Source: Terrilactibacillus sp. S3-3 (GTDB taxonomy: Bacteria > Bacillota > Bacilli > Bacillales > Sporolactobacillaceae). From it: DNA of 64,000 bases. This document shows, in pieces, positions 46,691-54,969 of the stretch. The stretch lies in contig CP129291.1 in NCBI GenBank assembly GCA_030437565.1, forward strand, positions 1,302,001-1,366,000. Reading direction: 5' to 3'. The translations under genes and the position numbers were made by a program. The notes beneath the pieces were generated by a model, which was not told where the DNA came from, searched no databases, and saw only the letters and a list, made by a program, of their open reading frames with translations. The stretch's first letter is position 1. Each line of letters opens with the position of its first letter.

Positions 46691-46740
46691 ATATTTGTAA
46701 TAGCTGTACAACGAATCTGACTTTACTTTTTATCCATTAT

Positions 46741-46754
46741 TGAAAACGCTTTCT
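46741..46754 (+). promoter_or_regulatory. Catabolite-responsive element (cre)
   Basis: TGAAAACGCTTTCT matches the CcpA cre consensus TGWAANCGNTNWCA at all but the last position. It lies about 220 nt before the SatP-like gene, consistent with carbon catabolite control of acetate transport. Confidence 0.7.
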
Positions 46755-46916
46755 ATGCGCGAGTCAAAGCTTCCTAAAGGAGGTGGTGCTTCGAACGGAA
46801 TAGGTTCGTCATATAGTCTTGCCCTTCCTTGGTGGCAGCGAAGACATTTGCAACAGGAGTATTATTCATCGCCCCCAAACTCAACCGTAAAGGGAGGGAC
46901 TTTAGAAAAGTTCTGA
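46755..46916 (+). CDS. Possible 53-residue peptide upstream of satP
   Basis: Open frame of 53 codons directly after the cre site, starting MRESKLPKGGGASNGIGSSYS and containing LALPWWQRRHLQQEYY. No ribosome site precedes the ATG. An AAAGGAGGTGG at 46775-46785 lies inside the frame but leads to no usable start. Unrecognised; may be chance. Confidence 0.25.
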   Translation: MRESKLPKGGGASNGIGSSYSLALPWWQRRHLQQEYYSSPPNSTVKGGTLEKF

Positions 46917-46971
46917 ACAGTAGTGGAATTAGGTTGTGTGTATGATATCTTAAAACAGGAGGTAGCGAATA

Positions 46972-47553
46972 ATGAGTGAGAAAACTTCAAACTTGGCGGA
47001 TCCAGGAGCATGGGCGGTTACTGCCTTTGCGACGACATCATTTATGCTTGGAATGTATAATACAGGGCTCCTGCATAGCGGCGGCGCAGCGGTGGTTATC
47101 CCTGTTGCATTCTTTTTTGGTGGATTGATTCAAATTATTGTCGGAATCCTGGAGATTCTGCGGGGAAATATGTTTGGTGCAGTTGTCTTCGGAACTTATG
47201 GCCCTTTCTGGGTGATCTTTGCCGCAATTGAGACATGGTTTGGCAAAGACTTGGCGGCTGCGGACACTAGCGCTGCCCCCAGCCTGTTTCTTGCCATGTT
47301 TGCCGTGTTAACATTCTATATTTTCCTTGCATCCCTGCGAACGGATTGGACACTCGTCGTCATTTTTGCACTTATCTTTGTTGCTCTGGTCTTGCTCAGC
47401 ATAGGAGCAGCCTCGGGAGTATCTCTATACACAGTCATCGGCGGTTGGATTACCTTGCTTTTTGCTGTCATTGCTTGGTACCATGCAGCAGGAGATTTGA
47501 TAAACTTTACATTTGGCAAAAAAGTAGTGCCGCTTTTTCCGGTTCAGAAGTAA
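46972..47553 (+). CDS. satP: GPR1/FUN34/YaaH-family acetate uptake transporter
   Basis: Six-helix monocarboxylate carrier/channel. 193 residues, no frameshift. The N-terminal family motif (usually NPAPLGL) appears as LADPGAWAVTAF, followed by FATTSFMLGMYNTGL, GGLIQIIVGILEILRGNMFGAVVFGTYGPFW and a final AWYHAAGDL. ATG 46972 follows AGGAGG. Cre-linked, so probably induced when preferred sugars run out or when overflow acetate is reused. Specificity inferred from family only. Confidence 0.85.
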   Translation: MSEKTSNLADPGAWAVTAFATTSFMLGMYNTGLLHSGGAAVVIPVAFFFGGLIQIIVGILEILRGNMFGAVVFGTYGPFWVIFAAIETWFGKDLAAADTSAAPSLFLAMFAVLTFYIFLASLRTDWTLVVIFALIFVALVLLSIGAASGVSLYTVIGGWITLLFAVIAWYHAAGDLINFTFGKKVVPLFPVQK

Positions 47554-47651
47554 TCAATTTGCTCAATTAGGAAAATTTTTTGAGAATAAGGCTGACATCT
47601 GCTGCAGGATAGCGGTCCGGCCGCAAACCCGCTCAAAACTTTTTTTAGTTG

Positions 47652-47688
47652 AAACCGCAGGCCGGCATGATAAAGCCTGCGGTTTTTT
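47652..47688 (+). terminator. Terminator after satP
   Basis: AAACCGCAGGC / GCCTGCGGTTT, 11 bp, 12-nt loop, T run. Confidence 0.85.
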
Positions 47689-47761
47689 ATGATTGGCGGT
47701 GCAAAACCGCGGTCTTAAAGAGGCTGTCAATTACATGTTAGAAAAATAAGGATGGATGCGA

Positions 47762-48187
47762 TCATCCGGTATTTGCTGTTTCCTTTAGAGCTGAATAAAT
47801 GCGCTTCATAAATGTTTTCGAACCGGAACAATAATAATTAACTTTAGTCGATTGCGGGATGTTTTCAAGCCAAGAGTCATCGTCAGCAGTCGATGGCCTC
47901 GAAAAATAAGGAAAAGCATGGAATCGGTCATATGCTTGTTCTAGCTGAATGGCTTCAAGATTTAAGGGATGCATTAGTCCGCTCTCCGAGATGTAAAGAT
48001 AAACTACAGGTTGCTCAGGCCGGCGGTCAAGGATATTTTTCAGCCAGCCGAGGATGGAATCAGACGAGGTGCCGTCATCCACACAAACAACCATATTATC
48101 CGAAACACCATCCGCCGGCCAAGTATCGAACAATTTTCTGAAAGCGCTTTCTTCACTGGAGATTACTTCCATCATGTCTTGTGCCAT
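47762..48187 (-). CDS. Hypothetical protein with a ferredoxin-reductase-like NAD-binding pattern
   Basis: 141 residues, intact, with AAGGGAGGG 7 nt before the ATG. The second half resembles the NAD(P)-binding half of FNR-type flavoreductases: MVVCVDDGTSSDSILGWLKNIL where the usual GGIGITP loop would be, then VVYLYISESG, and a C-terminal VNYYCSGSKTFMKRIYSAL like the YxCGPxxMM motif. The flavin domain is missing, and glycine-rich and proline residues are replaced. Either a degenerate domain or an unrelated Rossmann-like fold; I do not claim activity. Confidence 0.45.
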   Translation of the reverse strand: MAQDMMEVISSEESAFRKLFDTWPADGVSDNMVVCVDDGTSSDSILGWLKNILDRRPEQPVVYLYISESGLMHPLNLEAIQLEQAYDRFHAFPYFSRPSTADDDSWLENIPQSTKVNYYCSGSKTFMKRIYSALKETANTG

Positions 48188-48307
48188 TTCGAGCCCTCCC
48201 TTAAGAACTTTGTTTTTTTATTATTATAATGTGGGAGGGGCGGTTTGAAAGACATAATGTGTGGCTATTTAATGAATTTTCGCATAAAGATAAAGAAGGT
48301 CTGAACC

Positions 48308-49012
48308 TTAATTCCTTTTTGGCTGACGATAAAATTCATTAAAAAGTTTCATCAAAGCCCTTTTTTCAATACGCGAAACGTAACTTCGGGAAATATTGAG
48401 TTTTTTAGCAATTTCCCGCTGAGTCAGTTCTTTCCGATTATCCAAACCGAAGCGGGCGATGACGACCTCTTTTTTCTCGTTCATCGAGTATGTGCAAATA
48501 CTCATAGATTTTCTTTTTCTCCATATTCAGCGTGATTTCATCCACGACATCTTTATTCGTTGATTTTAGAATATCGATCAAAGATATTTCATTGCCCTCT
48601 TTATCCTGGCCAATCGGATCGTTCAATGACACATCTTTGCGGGTTTTTTTCAAGCCGCGAAGATGCATCAATATCTCGTTTTCAATACAGCGGGCCGCAT
48701 AGGTTGCCAGTTTCGTCCCTTTTTCTGATGAGTAACTTTCGATTGCTTTGATTAAGCCGATGGTTCCTATGGAAATAGATCTTCACTGTCCTCTTTTGTG
48801 TTTTCAAATTTCTTGACGATGTGGGCAACAAGACGCAGATTATGTTCGATCAACTTGTTCCGGGATGATTCATCTCCGTCGGCCATTTTTATCAGGCAAA
48901 GGTGTTCTTCAGCTTCAGAAAGCGGCTGAGGAAAGGCATTTTTTTTTACATATGATACAAACAGCCAAAGTTCCTTAAATAAGTAAGCCATACCGCCGAC
49001 CATGGATAGCAT
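48308..49012 (-). CDS. sigK: RNA polymerase sigma-K precursor
   Basis: Late mother-cell sporulation sigma factor. The N-terminus [25 protein letters not shown] is a pro-sequence of the kind cleaved by SpoIVFB. Region 2 ([21 protein letters not shown]...[17 protein letters not shown]) and region 4 ([28 protein letters not shown]) are clear. Unlike B. subtilis there is no skin element splitting spoIVCB and spoIIIC. Indels near 48480 and 48768 break the frame. ATG 49012 follows AAGGAGG at 8 nt. About 235 residues. Confidence 0.93.
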
Positions 49013-49190
49013 ACTTTTTCCTCCTTGCCTTGGGCTTAAGCTCTTTCTTCTATTGTTATGACAGGTCGGCATGTCATGTGTCTGTCCTTGAAAGTTATTT
49101 TCCCTTTTTATCAGCATTTTTCAGTTATTTTGATTTTGAAGCTAACTCGGGCGTTAGCTAAAATAAAAAATAAAGGGGTGCGATCTTAAA

Positions 49191-49474
49191 ATGAAAAATG
49201 ACAAACATATTCACCTAATTGTTCACGGCCATGTTCAATCTGTTGGATTCCGCTATTATACATGGCAGATGGCGATGATAAAGAGAGGATAAGAGGCTGG
49301 GTTCGAAATACCCCAAATCATGCGGTTGAAGTTGTCGCCGAAGGCCCCGAGAGTTCGATAAACGCATTTATTGAGCTTGTCAAAAAAGGAAGCCCTTTAT
49401 CGCGCGTGGATAAAGTTGATTTAATGACCAGTGAAAAACTTGAGCATTTTAAAACATTCGAAATCCGAAATTAG
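49191..49474 (+). CDS. acyP: Acylphosphatase
   Basis: Small hydrolase of acyl phosphates. HLIVHGHVQSVGFRYYTWQMA carries the conserved arginine and phosphate loop (VQSVGFR), then GWVRNTPNHAVEVVAEG with the catalytic asparagine, and a C-terminal FKTFEIRN. One frameshift near 49262. Start ATG 49191 after AAAGGGG. Divergent from sigK. Confidence 0.88.
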
Positions 49475-49541
49475 GTTAAAATGAAAGTGAGATAAAGCAC
49501 AGATAAAAATGTGCACTAAACGATTAGGAGGCTGATTCACG

Positions 49542-50120
49542 ATGTACGATGTTGTCATCATAGGCGGAGGGCCGGCAGGCCAAAGCGCCGCCATTTTTAC
49601 GGGCCGAGGCGGCCTCAAGACATTGCTTCTGGATAATGAAAAGGGATTAACAAAACGGGCACTGTTAAAAAAACCATTATGGAGCAGGCGATGTTACCGG
49701 TGAAGAACTCGTATTAACGGGAAGAAAACAAGTGGAACAATCCGGAGCCGAAATCAAAAAAGCACAAGTCATCAATATTGGCAAAAAAGCGCTGAAGGAT
49801 TCTCGATTGAAACAGAAGAAAATCAAACCTTTGAAGCGAAGCAAGTGATTCTGGCGATCGGTGCGAACGCGAAACTGGCTGAGACGATCGGCTTAAAAAC
49901 GAAAGACGGTCAAGAGCGCTATGTAAAAACAATCATCGATACGGACAGCGCCGGTCATACGAGCGTGGAAGGAATTTGGGCTGCAGGCGTCGCAGCCGGA
50001 GTAAGCGTTCATACAATCGTGACGAGCGGCGATGGAGCGAAGGCAGCCATCAATTTATTAAGCGAGCTAAAGGGCGAACGTTATACGGATCATGAAGCTG
50101 TGCCGTCAGCCAAACATTGA
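49542..50120 (+). CDS. Short TrxB-like FAD/NAD(P)-binding oxidoreductase
   Basis: Starts [22 protein letters not shown] (FAD dinucleotide fold) and ends [30 protein letters not shown], the usual C-terminal FAD-contact helix of thioredoxin reductases. At about 193 residues it is far shorter than TrxB (about 310). The NADPH domain and the redox CxxC are absent. Frameshifts near 49665 and 49795. Single-domain pyridine nucleotide-disulfide oxidoreductase-like proteins of this size occur in Bacillales; function unknown. Confidence 0.7.
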
Positions 50121-50220
50121 TAGAGCAGAAAACCGGCAAAGAAGCGGACAGAAGACTAGTTACGTCCATCCGTAAGAATCTCCTCTATTCTTCAAAAGAA
50201 AACCCGCTCATCTTAAAACT

Positions 50221-50272
50221 ACCCTATAAGCAGGTATAAAGAATCCTGCTCTATAGGGTCCTTCTTTTTCTT
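50221..50272 (+). terminator. Strong terminator after the TrxB-like gene
   Basis: ACCCTATAAGCAGG / CCTGCTCTATAGGGT, 14 bp with one bulge, then CCTTCTTTTTCTTT. Confidence 0.8.
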
Positions 50273-50347
50273 TATAGAAAAATCGCCCAAACTTAGTGAA
50301 ATGAGCACAAATTTTCCGCATTGGCCCGGTCAAGCGAACGATTGCAA

Positions 50348-50356
50348 CATATAGTA
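50348..50356 (+). promoter_or_regulatory. Sigma-K-like -10 element before yjcZ
   Basis: CATATAGTA fits the CATAnnnTA pattern of sigma-K promoters about 30 nt upstream of the ribosome site; the -35 is not evident, so this is tentative. Confidence 0.3.
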
Positions 50357-50388
50357 AAGTGAATCTAAAATAAAGGAGCTGATAGGTG

Positions 50389-50478
50389 ATGGGTTATGCT
50401 GGCTACGGTTCAAGCTTTGCATTGATCGTCGTCTTGTTTATTCTTCTGATTATTGTTGGTGCAGCCTTCGTCTATTAA
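50389..50478 (+). CDS. YjcZ-family sporulation protein
   Basis: 29-residue peptide starting MGYAGYGSS with a single hydrophobic helix (FALIVVLFILLIIVGAAFVY). This matches the tiny YjcZ-type sporulation proteins very closely. AAAGGAG lies 8 nt before the ATG. A sigma-K-like -10 (CATATAGTA, 50348-50356) is upstream, though no clear -35 was found. Confidence 0.88.
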   Translation: MGYAGYGSSFALIVVLFILLIIVGAAFVY

Positions 50479-50494
50479 TGAATAAAACGTTTGA

Positions 50495-50529
50495 GAAAAG
50501 GGCCATTTCGAAAAGGGTGGCCCTTTTCC
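50495..50529 (+). terminator. Terminator after yjcZ
   Basis: GAAAAGGGCCA / TGGCCCTTTTC, 11-bp perfect stem with TTTTC tail. Confidence 0.8.
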
Positions 50530-50829
50530 AATGCAGGCTTAAACGGCGGACCTGAGGCCATTGACTTATTGTCGGAATCTTACAAAGCCGTACCCAAAGT
50601 CTTAAAACCGCGTAAGAAATGCGTTTTGAGCGCAGCCCATAGCAATGATCTTCTTTAGGTTGATTAAATAATCATCTGCTTCCTTTTTTTTTTTTTAATA
50701 AAAACTAAAAAAAAAACAGACAACCGGCAGCCAACAACGAGAGTGAACCCGGACAGGCTGTTTTTCAGAAGAAGGGTTTCAAGGTCTTAAGGAGATCATA
50801 CAAAATAAAGAAATCGTGCAAGACTGTCT
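50530..50829. other. Unassigned intergenic stretch after yjcZ
   Basis: About 300 bp with no supported gene. It contains homopolymer tracts (about 12 T at 50684-50696 and 10 A at 50708-50717) and GGCAG / ggCTGtttttc remnants that look terminator-like. Confidence 0.4.
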
Positions 50830-51140
50830 GACCACTCCCGATGACTAAAGTCACGGGGTTCTAAGGGATAGAGCAAAACTCTAGTCCGGTACACTTCTCT
50901 TAGGTATCTTATCTTTCCCTTAGGAAAGAGGTTACACGCAAAGCACTGGTGTACCCTTCCTAGAACTTCACGGACGTATTGCGTATGGCAAGGCACTTCA
51001 TCAAGCAAGCCCGAAGACTCCTTGTATGCTTACCGTTCCGATATTTATGTCGGTGCAGTCATTCCGACAGATTTGATTTTATGCGACAAACCAGCGCGGC
51101 AATTCCTCCCACTCGCTAAAGCGATGGGCTTCCTTACCTA
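50830..51140 (-). mobile_element. IS200/IS605-type element remnant (non-autonomous)
   Basis: About 310 bp bounded by two subterminal imperfect hairpins of the same design: CCCGATGACTAAAGTCACGGG (50837-50857) and CCCACTCGCTAAAGCGATGGG (51108-51128), each with a TAAA-containing loop and a bulge. IS200/IS605 ends use such hairpins for single-strand transposition. The minus strand holds a 70-codon spurious-looking frame (DEVPCHTQYVREVL...). No transposase (HUH) or TnpB motif survives. It is a different family from the CAGGA repeats. Confidence 0.6.
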
Positions 51141-51322
51141 ATACTCGTGAATTTTGTTTGGCAAAAGGCAGGGGACCGAGAGCTGAAACAAAGAACATGC
51201 GACTTTTTTCATGTTAAGGTTTATGAGATATGATTTCCAAAAAAAGAGGGTTTATCATTATCTCGCTTTCTAATGCTGAAGGGGGAGCGAAAAAAATCTA
51301 ATCTTATTTCAATAATACAAAG

Positions 51323-51457
51323 TCAGCTGTGGACTTTTACTTCTAAAGAACGTCTCTTGATTTCTTGTTCCATTAGTTTGATAAATTCTTTGCTCAATTT
51401 CAATTCCATGGCTTTAAAGTAAGATTCAATCAGGAGATCATCTGAGAGTTTTTCCAT
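51323..51457 (-). CDS. sda: Sporulation checkpoint inhibitor Sda
   Basis: 44-residue helical hairpin protein that blocks the sporulation kinases when replication is perturbed. [40 protein letters not shown] matches B. subtilis Sda ([14 protein letters not shown]...FIELIENEIKRRSL) along its length. The ATG is 51457. The only good ribosome site, AAGGAGGTG, lies about 22 nt upstream, unusually far; there is no alternative in-frame start at proper spacing. Next to yqeG, as in B. subtilis. Confidence 0.88.
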   Translation of the reverse strand: MEKLSDDLLIESYFKAMELKLSKEFIKLMEQEIKRRSLEVKVHS

Positions 51458-51635
51458 TATAACGACCGTTACCGGTTGACACCTCCTTAAACGACTGAAG
51501 TACAAATACTGCGCCGCGACATGACCCAGACCAAACGGAGCTTGCCGCTGAAGACGGACAATGCCGGTTACATTTGTTAGCCGGTCATCCTTATTCAGAC
51601 TTTAACACGAATACAGGCTGAGAACAACCGTTCTG

Positions 51636-51734
51636 ATATCCACAGTTACTGGTGGATATCTTGTGGGTAATTTGTTTATAACGTGAAAAAGCGGTATAAA
51701 TATAGAGTGGAAAATGTGTACAAAGTTATCCACA
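51636..51734. promoter_or_regulatory. DnaA-box cluster upstream of sda
   Basis: One perfect box TTATCCACA (51726-51734), two 8/9 boxes (ATATCCACA 51636-51644; TTACCCACA on the minus strand, 51662-51670) and weaker 7/9 matches at 51651-51659 and 51716-51724. In B. subtilis DnaA activates sda through such boxes, linking replication initiation to the sporulation block. Confidence 0.8.
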
Positions 51735-52185
51735 AAGATGGGGCTTGTCGATTTTTGTCGAATAATTTAGGTTCTGTTATTTAAAGAGTTTCCATACATT
51801 GATCATTTAAAGTAAAATGATTGGGGAATATATCGGCCTATTTTCACTACGGAGATATATTTGACGAACGCAACCGGGCAATTTTCAAGTGAGCGATAAT
51901 TGTCGAAAAATAGTTTTCTGTTCTTTCTGCTTTCCGCCTGAAAATCCACCGGCATGGTGAAAAGTGATTGAAAAAGACTTTTCTTTTCGTCATAATACAT
52001 AAATGGTATGGAAATTTTTGTTCTTGCTCGAGAACAGTCTTATAAAATATTGGATTTTTAAAATTTCAATGGAATACGTAAAGTTGTACAGGCAGTTTTT
52101 TTTCAATAATCATCTCGAAAGAATTTGAGATGCTTGGTAAAACAAACAACAAGTGGGAAAATAGTGTTAGAATATGAGGTGCTTA
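51735..52185. other. AT-rich spacer between sda region and yqeG
   Basis: About 450 bp. A 65-codon minus-strand frame (51803-52000) lacks a ribosome site and resembles nothing I know. TAGAAT at 52166-52171 may be the yqeG -10. Nothing else supported. Confidence 0.4.
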
Positions 52186-52707
52186 GTGATTGCTAAAAAA
52201 CAATTTTTGCCAAATGAACACTTTAAAAGTGTTTTGGATATTAAACCTGAACATCTGAAAGAGAAGGGCATCAAAGGCGTGATCACCGACTTGGATAATA
52301 CGTTAGTGGCCTGGAATCAGGAAGACGTCACCCCTGAACTGAAAGACTGGTTTGAACAAATGAAAGCCGCCGGAATTAAGATAACGATCGTTTCAAACAA
52401 TAAATTATCGCGAGTCAGGGCTTTCTCGAATCTTGTTGAACTTCCTTATATTTTCAGGGCAAGGAAACCGCTGCGCCGTGCTTTTAAGCAGGCGATAAAA
52501 AAAATGGGGCTAAGTAAAGATGAAGTGGTTGTGATCGGCGACCAGCTGATCACAGATATTTGGGGAGGCAACCGGGTCGGCGCTCACACCGCTTTGGTAG
52601 TTCCGATCGCCTCCTCGGACGGCTGGGCAACGCAATTTAATCGTAAAATGGAACGTTTCCTCTTTTCGGCCATGAGGCGAAGAGGATGGATAAACTGGGA
52701 GGATTAA
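52186..52707 (+). CDS. yqeG: YqeG-family HAD phosphatase (subfamily IIIA)
   Basis: Intact. HAD motif I GVITDLDNTLVAW, motif II ITIVSNNK, motif III/IV RKPLRRAFKQAIKKMG...VVVIGDQLITDIWGGNRVG. The family includes phosphatidylglycerophosphate phosphatases; the substrate here is not known. GTG 52186 (VIAKKQFLPNEHF) is preferred because GAGGTG lies just upstream; ATG 52174 is the alternative. It ends 3 nt before yqeH. Confidence 0.9.
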   Translation: MIAKKQFLPNEHFKSVLDIKPEHLKEKGIKGVITDLDNTLVAWNQEDVTPELKDWFEQMKAAGIKITIVSNNKLSRVRAFSNLVELPYIFRARKPLRRAFKQAIKKMGLSKDEVVVIGDQLITDIWGGNRVGAHTALVVPIASSDGWATQFNRKMERFLFSAMRRRGWINWED

Positions 52708-52710
52708 AGG

Positions 52711-53818
52711 ATGGAGGCAATTTATTGCGCGGGATGCGGCGTCAAAATTCAAACCGATGATAAGGGCGGACTGGGTTATGCTCCGCCGTCTGCCTTGAAA
52801 CGGGACCTGATCATTTGCCAGCGCTGTTTTCGGCTAAAACATTATAATGAAATAGCAGATGTTCCCATGACGGACGACGACTTCTTGCACCTGCTTTCCC
52901 AAATTGGTCAAACAGAGGCCTTAGTTGTGAAAGTCGTTGATATTTTTGATTTTAATGGCAGCTGGGTTCCCGGTTTGCAGCGGCTGGTCGGAAAAAATAA
53001 AGTCCTATTGGTCGGCAATAAGGCTGATCTTCTGCCAAAATCGACAAACCGGCAAAAAGTGATGAACTGGATGCGGCACACGGCCAAACAGCTCGGGCTG
53101 AAACCTGTTGATGTGCTGCTGATGAGTGCTGAAAAAAATCAAGGGATTGATGAGGTGGCTGAAGCGATCGATGTCCACCGCAGAGGAAAAGATGTCTACA
53201 TAGTCGGTTGTACAAATGTTGGCAAATCAACTTTTATTAATCATTTGATCCGCTCCATAACAGGAGAGAATGAATGACGTGATTACGACGTCGCGCTATC
53301 CCGGAACGACGCTCGATTTTATCGGCATTCCCCTTGAAGACGGACGAACGCTGTACGATACACCCGGAGTGGTCAACCCGGAGCAGGCTGCTCATTTCAT
53401 TGATCCAAGCGATTATAAAAAGGTGATGCCGCACAAAGAGATCAAGCCGAGGGTTTTCCAGTTGAATGAAAATCAGACCCTTTTCTTAGGCGGGCTCGCA
53501 CGCATCGACTATTTAGGGACGGGCAGGCGCTCGCTTATTGTCTATGCTGCAGATGATCTCTATATTCATAGGACAAAGCTTGAAAATGCTGATGAGCTTT
53601 ATAGAAATCAATATGGGCGGCTGCTTTCCCCCCCGAGTGATCCTGGTCAAGCACTGCCGGAAATGAGACGCCATGATTTTCACACTAAGGAGAAAGATAC
53701 GGATATTGTATTTTCAGGAATCGGATGGATCACCGTCAAGGGGGCCGGAGCAAAAGTAGCCGCTTATGCTCCGGAAGGCATTGGCGTTCGGATCCGCTCA
53801 TCAATCATAAAGGGGTAA
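52711..53818 (+). CDS. yqeH: Circularly permuted ribosome-biogenesis GTPase YqeH
   Basis: Needed for 30S assembly. N-terminal treble-clef zinc finger (IYCAGCGVKIQ...LIICQRCFRLKHYNE). The permuted GTPase order is G4 (LVGNKADLL), G5, G1 (VGCTNVGKSTFINHLI, about residue 173), G2/G3 (SRYPGTTLDFI, LYDTPGVV). One base is missing near 53272, between GENE and NDVITTSRYPG. About 370 residues. Co-transcribed with aroE (4-nt gap). Confidence 0.93.
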
Positions 53819-53822
53819 AATT

Positions 53823-54674
53823 ATGGGGAAATTGTTCGGGGTCATCGGCGATCCCATCGGTCATACGTTGTCGCCTGCTTTACATGAATTTTGGTATAAG
53901 AAGGATAAGCTGTCTCATCACTACCAAGCCTTTCATGTCTTGCCGGAGACTTTGCCTCAGGCGGTCAGTGGTATGAAGGCTTTAGGGATCAGCGGTTTTA
54001 ATGTAACCATACCACATAAAATGGCGATCATACCGCTGCTCGATGATATTGACGAAGAGGCGCGGATGCTTGGCGCCGTCAATACGGTCGTCAATGACGG
54101 CGGCCGATTCATCGGGTATAATACAGATGGTCTCGGCTTTTTAAAAAGCCTGCAAACTCGGTTCTCTCAGTTTCGAAAAGGCGAGCCGTATGTTTTAGTG
54201 ATCGGCGCGGGAGGGGCTGCGAAAGCGGTTGCGCTAACGGTTGCCAAATATCTGGCAGGCGGGCTGGATGTGGCGAACAGAACGGATGAAAAGGCTTTGC
54301 GCTTAAGCGCCGCCTGCAGCCGTTACTGCCCATCCAAAGTCATTCCTTTTGCGAAGGTACAAAATGCTGTGCCCGATTATGATCTCGTCATACAGGCTAC
54401 GTCTATCGGCCTCTATCCAAATATTGAGGAATCGCCGCTGACCATACATGGTGGCAAGTTAGGCACGGTTTTTGCCGATTTGATTTACCGGCCGTTTCAG
54501 ACGCGTTTTCTCAGCCAGGCAAAGAGGCTTGGCCATCCGACGATGGGCGGCTTGCCGATGCTTATTTATCAAGGGGCGCTCGCTTATCAGAAATGGCTGG
54601 GATATTTTCCGGATTTAGAGGGAACAGAAATGTTTTTAAAAGAGAAGATGGAGGATCCGCATGCTCACGAATAA
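53823..54674 (+). CDS. aroE: Shikimate dehydrogenase (NADP+)
   Basis: Fourth step of the shikimate pathway. Intact, 283 residues: FGVIGDPIGHTLSPALHEFWY substrate loop, FNVTIPHKMAIIPLLD with the catalytic lysine, GYNTDGLGF, NADP fold VLVIGAGGAAKAVAL, and MLIYQGALAYQKW. Slight 3' overlap with yhbY. Confidence 0.95.
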   Translation: MGKLFGVIGDPIGHTLSPALHEFWYKKDKLSHHYQAFHVLPETLPQAVSGMKALGISGFNVTIPHKMAIIPLLDDIDEEARMLGAVNTVVNDGGRFIGYNTDGLGFLKSLQTRFSQFRKGEPYVLVIGAGGAAKAVALTVAKYLAGGLDVANRTDEKALRLSAACSRYCPSKVIPFAKVQNAVPDYDLVIQATSIGLYPNIEESPLTIHGGKLGTVFADLIYRPFQTRFLSQAKRLGHPTMGGLPMLIYQGALAYQKWLGYFPDLEGTEMFLKEKMEDPHAHE

Positions 54675-54957
54675 GCAAAAAAAGTTTTTGAAAAAAGAAG
54701 CGCATCATTTAAAACCGATTTTTCAAGTAGGAAAGTCGGGATTGCATGATACAATCATAAAGGAATTGAACGCGGTGCTTGAAGCGCGCGAACTCATCAA
54801 AGTCGGGCTTCTGCAAAATACGGATGAAGTGGCTGAAGAGGCCGGCGTTCGCCTTGCACAGGCCATCGATGCCGAACTGGTCCAGGTTATCGGCCATACG
54901 CTTAGCCTGTATAAACAGTCAAAAGAACACAAACGGATTGAATTACCAAACGGATAA
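54661..54957 (+). CDS. yhbY: CRM-domain RNA-binding protein YhbY (YqeI)
   Basis: Intact 98 residues. CRM fold with LKPIFQVGKSGLHDTIIKELNAVLEARELIKVGLL, containing the GxxG loop (GKSG). Associates with pre-50S/30S particles. Overlaps aroE by 14 nt; nadD follows 12 nt later. Confidence 0.92.
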   Translation: MLTNKQKKFLKKEAHHLKPIFQVGKSGLHDTIIKELNAVLEARELIKVGLLQNTDEVAEEAGVRLAQAIDAELVQVIGHTLSLYKQSKEHKRIELPNG

Positions 54958-54969
54958 AAGGAAGATTTT

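Noticed and set aside
50796-51008. 70-residue minus-strand ORF
   Set aside because: It runs through the end hairpin of the IS200/IS605-like remnant and past it; it is more likely a by-product of the element than a gene.
51803-52000. 65-codon minus-strand frame between sda and yqeG
   Set aside because: No ribosome site, AT-rich composition without codon bias, no recognisable motif; looks like chance.
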